Position numbers and translations under genes: made by a program | Assembly (NCBI RefSeq): GCF_004359215.1 | Contig: NC_090610.1 | Span: 9,416,674-9,480,673, forward strand | Length of the DNA stretch: 64,000 bases | Direction: 5' to 3' | From: Bremia lactucae | Taxonomy: Eukaryota; Oomycota; Peronosporomycetes; Peronosporales; Peronosporaceae | Shown: positions 63,452-64,000 of the stretch, piece by piece | Layout of the letters: every line of letters begins with the position of its first letter | Numbering within the stretch: position 1 is the stretch's first letter | Notes under the pieces: model-generated | What the model was told of the DNA's origin: nothing | What the model saw: only the letters and a program-made list of their open reading frames with translations | Databases searched by the model: none

Positions 63452-64000
63452 CGCAGCGTGCGCCGAAACCAATCTCGTGCTCGAAAAAGTACTGCGAAAC
63501 TGGTATTGGCTCTGATTCTGTATAAACTCAATAATATTATCGAGTCTGCATAGACACCGATCTGGCAGAAAAATTTCGTTTGATTATTTAGGTAAATGAT
63601 AATTCCTGTAGCGCGACCAACCTGAGATGGGATTATCAGATCGTGTGTCTGATGAACCCTTCCAGTCGTGAGCACTTCAGGCACTATAGTCTGAGAGGGA
63701 ATGATGAAGCCCTTGGGGTCTGACGAACGCAACTGCAATCATCAATTGCATGATCTTTTATACGGTGTAGGCGGGCACGTCGTAATGCGGCCACGCTCTA
63801 CTTAGACACACACCCTAGCACAGCAAGGAAACGGTTTAAGCAGCTTCTCTCGTGTGCAGTGAGGTAGTTGTGGTGGGTGCGTTAGCGACCTCACCCAACG
63901 CACTAAGTACTTCGGTTAAGTGTCGTCACGGGAGCGGAATCCGGCTCCTCGTGCGCACTTACCAAGTAGCAAGAAGTTTTCAGACTGATTTATATTTAAT
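63452..64000. other. Flank of the gypsy element, right arm
   Basis: Matches 29060-29607 in reverse. A 118-codon minus frame (63382-63738) and its left-arm counterpart (29322-29624) lack an ATG and a recognisable domain. No gene supported. Confidence 0.45.

Larger units (their letters stand above)
56343..64000 (-). repeat. Right arm of the large inverted repeat
   Basis: Reverse complement of 29060-36499, continuing beyond the window. Order from left: unrecognised fragment, G3 linker and protease, G3 gag, G1 LTR (3' part replaced), 3' gypsy region, chromodomain, integrase, RNase H, gag, G2 LTR, flank. Confidence 0.85.

Overview
This window looks like repeat-dense nuclear DNA from a plant-pathogenic oomycete of the Peronosporales (downy mildew or Phytophthora type); I do not name a species. 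The evidence is a candidate secreted EER/WY-type effector gene, several chromodomain Ty3/gypsy families whose protease motif is D-C-G-A-S, a Ty1/copia element, and a pogo/Tigger DNA transposon. I see no operons, no bacterial signals, no tRNA or rRNA genes and no CRISPR. Almost everything is transposon or decayed transposon. Five runs of N (5366-5605, 20174-20831, 39919-40722, 47350-47449, 56243-56342) interrupt the scaffold, and several large duplications meet at them, so large-scale order should be read with caution.

I use three names for the gypsy families. G1 has a 435-bp LTR that begins TGTAACGGGGTG and ends CCCCGTTACA. G2 has an LTR of 380-505 bp with a different interior but the same 3' end. 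G3 has an LTR of about 460 bp that begins TGTA[GC]CG. Layout: 1-2935 G1 deletion derivative (+). 2936-9970 fragments of gypsy elements plus unassigned DNA. 9971-10351 G2 LTR. 10352-11737 low-repeat DNA with one decayed gene remnant. 11738-26490 G3 element (-), whose 5' LTR was split by a copia element with 5-bp target duplications; the copia locus is present twice in tandem (17382-20173 and 20832-26074) around a gap. 26678-28405 candidate effector gene (-). 29060-36499 left arm of a large inverted repeat (nested G2/G1/G3). 36725-37159 perfect solo G1 LTR. 37283-46738 G1 element (-) carrying a pogo/Tigger transposon. 47450-55146 second copy of that G1 plus Tigger segment. 55147-55858 5'-truncated paralogue of the effector. 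56343-64000 right arm of the inverted repeat.

The most informative living genes are the effector at 26678-28405, the two identical intron-containing Tigger transposases, and the copia gag-pol. Three signals are not explained by ordinary annotation. G1/G2 sequence is packed with short perfect inverted repeats, far more than the copia or Tigger DNA beside it. The segment between the gypsy pol end and the 3' LTR carries open reading frames on the antisense strand in more than one family. The effector paralogues differ much more in the last 68 codons than in the rest of the gene or the 3' flank.
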